From positions 62,001 to 126,000 of the forward strand of contig JADKFY010000007.1 of NCBI GenBank assembly GCA_016717305.1: a DNA stretch of 64,000 nucleotides, written 5' to 3'. The translations under genes were made by a program, and so were the position numbers. Under the pieces are notes generated by a model. It was given only the letters and a program-made list of their open reading frames with translations. It did not search any database and had not been told where the DNA came from. Origin of the DNA: Flavobacteriales bacterium. Its GTDB lineage: Bacteria > Bacteroidota > Bacteroidia > Flavobacteriales_F > PHOS-HE28. Positions 63,216 through 64,000 of the stretch are shown piece after piece. Within the stretch, counting starts at the first letter, position 1. Each line of letters starts with the position of its first letter.

Positions 63216-64000
63216 ATGGCCATCATCACGCTTACTACGGATATGGGCTTGAAGGACCACTATGTGGCTACGGTCAAGGGTGCCATTTGGTCCCAGTTCC
63301 AAGAGGCCCAGATCGTTGACATAAGCCACGATATCAAACCGTTCGACAATGGCCAGGCGGCGTTCGTGCTCCGTCACGCGTACCCCGCATTCCCCAAAGG
63401 CACCATCCACATTATCGGTGTAAATCCCGAAGCTGATGGGCAAACACCCCACATCGTGGCGCGCCATGACGGGCAGTATTTCATCGGTGCGGACAATGGC
63501 ATCTTCAGTCTTCTGTTCGATGGAATGCCGCAGGAAGCCTTTGAGCTTTCCATGAAATTGGATGAGGACCATGTGGCCTTTCCGACGCGAAGCGTGTTTG
63601 TAAAGGCCGCTTGCCATTTGGCCCGGGGCGGAACGCCGGAAGTGATCGGACGGAAAACGACAACGCTGCGTGAACAGATCGGATTCCAACCGGCGATCGA
63701 TCCCATGAGTATCCGCGGAAAGGTTCTCTATATTGATTCCTATGGGAACTTGGTGACCAACGTGCGCAAAAAGATCTTCGACGATGTGGGCCGTGGTCGC
63801 ACGTTCCGGATCGGTTTCGGGATCACGGATGATGATATCACCAAGGTCCATTCCACGTATGGCGATGTGCCCTTGGGTGAACGACTCGCTTTCTTCAATG
63901 CGACCGGTTTGCTGGAAATTGCAGTGAACAAAGGAGTCGAAGGTTCAGGTGGTGGTGCTGCCCGCTTGTTCGGTGTGGAGTATGAAGATGCCGTACGGGT
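63216..64000 (+). CDS. S-adenosylmethionine hydroxide adenosyltransferase family protein, partial
   Basis: The frame is open from the ATG at 63216 to the window edge, giving the first 261 residues. It is a DUF62-type enzyme that splits SAM to adenosine and methionine with water. Family segments are ITLTTDMGLKDHYVATVKGA, VDISHDIKPFDNGQAAF, IHIIGVNPEAD, FIGADNGIFSLLFD and VLYIDSYGNLVTNV. Fluorinases are relatives but rare; nothing here suggests halide use. The C-terminus is beyond the window. A few further residues are expected at most, judging from the family length of about 260-300. Confidence 0.9.
   Translation, partial: MAIITLTTDMGLKDHYVATVKGAIWSQFQEAQIVDISHDIKPFDNGQAAFVLRHAYPAFPKGTIHIIGVNPEADGQTPHIVARHDGQYFIGADNGIFSLLFDGMPQEAFELSMKLDEDHVAFPTRSVFVKAACHLARGGTPEVIGRKTTTLREQIGFQPAIDPMSIRGKVLYIDSYGNLVTNVRKKIFDDVGRGRTFRIGFGITDDDITKVHSTYGDVPLGERLAFFNATGLLEIAVNKGVEGSGGGAARLFGVEYEDAVR

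Noticed and set aside
63216..64000. Fluorinase or chlorinase
   Set aside because: The segments are those of the common SAM hydroxide adenosyltransferases; no halogenase-specific insertion is visible in the part present.

Overview
The window looks like a chromosomal piece of an uncultured member of the Bacteroidota, most likely order Flavobacteriales. The evidence is many secreted proteins ending in type IX secretion (T9SS) sorting domains, promoter boxes of the TAnnTTTG type instead of E. coli -10 boxes, few Shine-Dalgarno sequences, and families typical of the group (WbqC-like, NlpE-like, PIN-PhoH, DUF368). Base composition is moderate, roughly 50-55% GC by eye. I found no rRNA, tRNA or CRISPR array. 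The assignment is inference from content.

Layout. 1-7.1 kb: end of a TPR gene, a ComA-type phosphosulfolactate synthase, a rhodanese, a DUF368 lipid-carrier transporter, aroE, an outer-membrane barrel, two small genes, a fold-back repeat and uvrB. 7.1-18.2 kb: a T9SS cargo region with two tandem lysyl-endopeptidase-like proteases, an orphan sorting-domain fragment, and four tandem copies of a secreted beta-propeller-like protein, of which only the first is intact. 18.2-31.5 kb: a YdcF-like protein, a large membrane protein with one frameshift, fabG, a polytopic membrane protein, a T9SS cargo, sucD, an MFS transporter, two tandem type II NADH dehydrogenases and mnmE. The 3' end of mnmE is duplicated around a small membrane-protein gene. 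31.6-38.9 kb: a sulfite oxidase / cytochrome c / rhodanese-lipoprotein cluster, a sterol-desaturase-like enzyme, an NlpE-like lipoprotein, an ATPase/WbqC pair, and a haloalkane-dehalogenase-like hydrolase behind an FNR-type box. 39-50.4 kb: PIN-PhoH, three more T9SS cargoes (one of about 1,690 residues) and a MITE-like palindrome. 50.5-64 kb: prfC, a TlpA-like thioredoxin, a roughly 1,390-residue periplasmic repeat protein read here through two frameshifts, an FAD oxidase, an EGF-like lipoprotein, an OmpA lipoprotein, purC, phoH and the start of a SAM hydrolase.

How it fits together. At least ten loci encode T9SS cargo, so much of the window builds the cell surface and secretome. A second theme is oxidised sulfur: ComA uses sulfite, the 31.6-34.4 kb cluster should oxidise sulfite in the envelope, and two rhodaneses are present. 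The housekeeping genes are ordinary.

The observation most worth checking is at mnmE. A 63-bp copy of its 3' end sits 342 bp downstream; all five substitutions before the stop codon are synonymous, and the repeat ends in a core resembling the known trmE/thdF attachment site of genomic islands. This looks like a very small integrated element, or the remnant of one. A second general point is that three frameshifts in two single-copy genes are each explained by one base missing from a short homopolymer, and restoring those bases gives exact open frames. Sequence error is therefore a real alternative to decay for some of the broken genes here.
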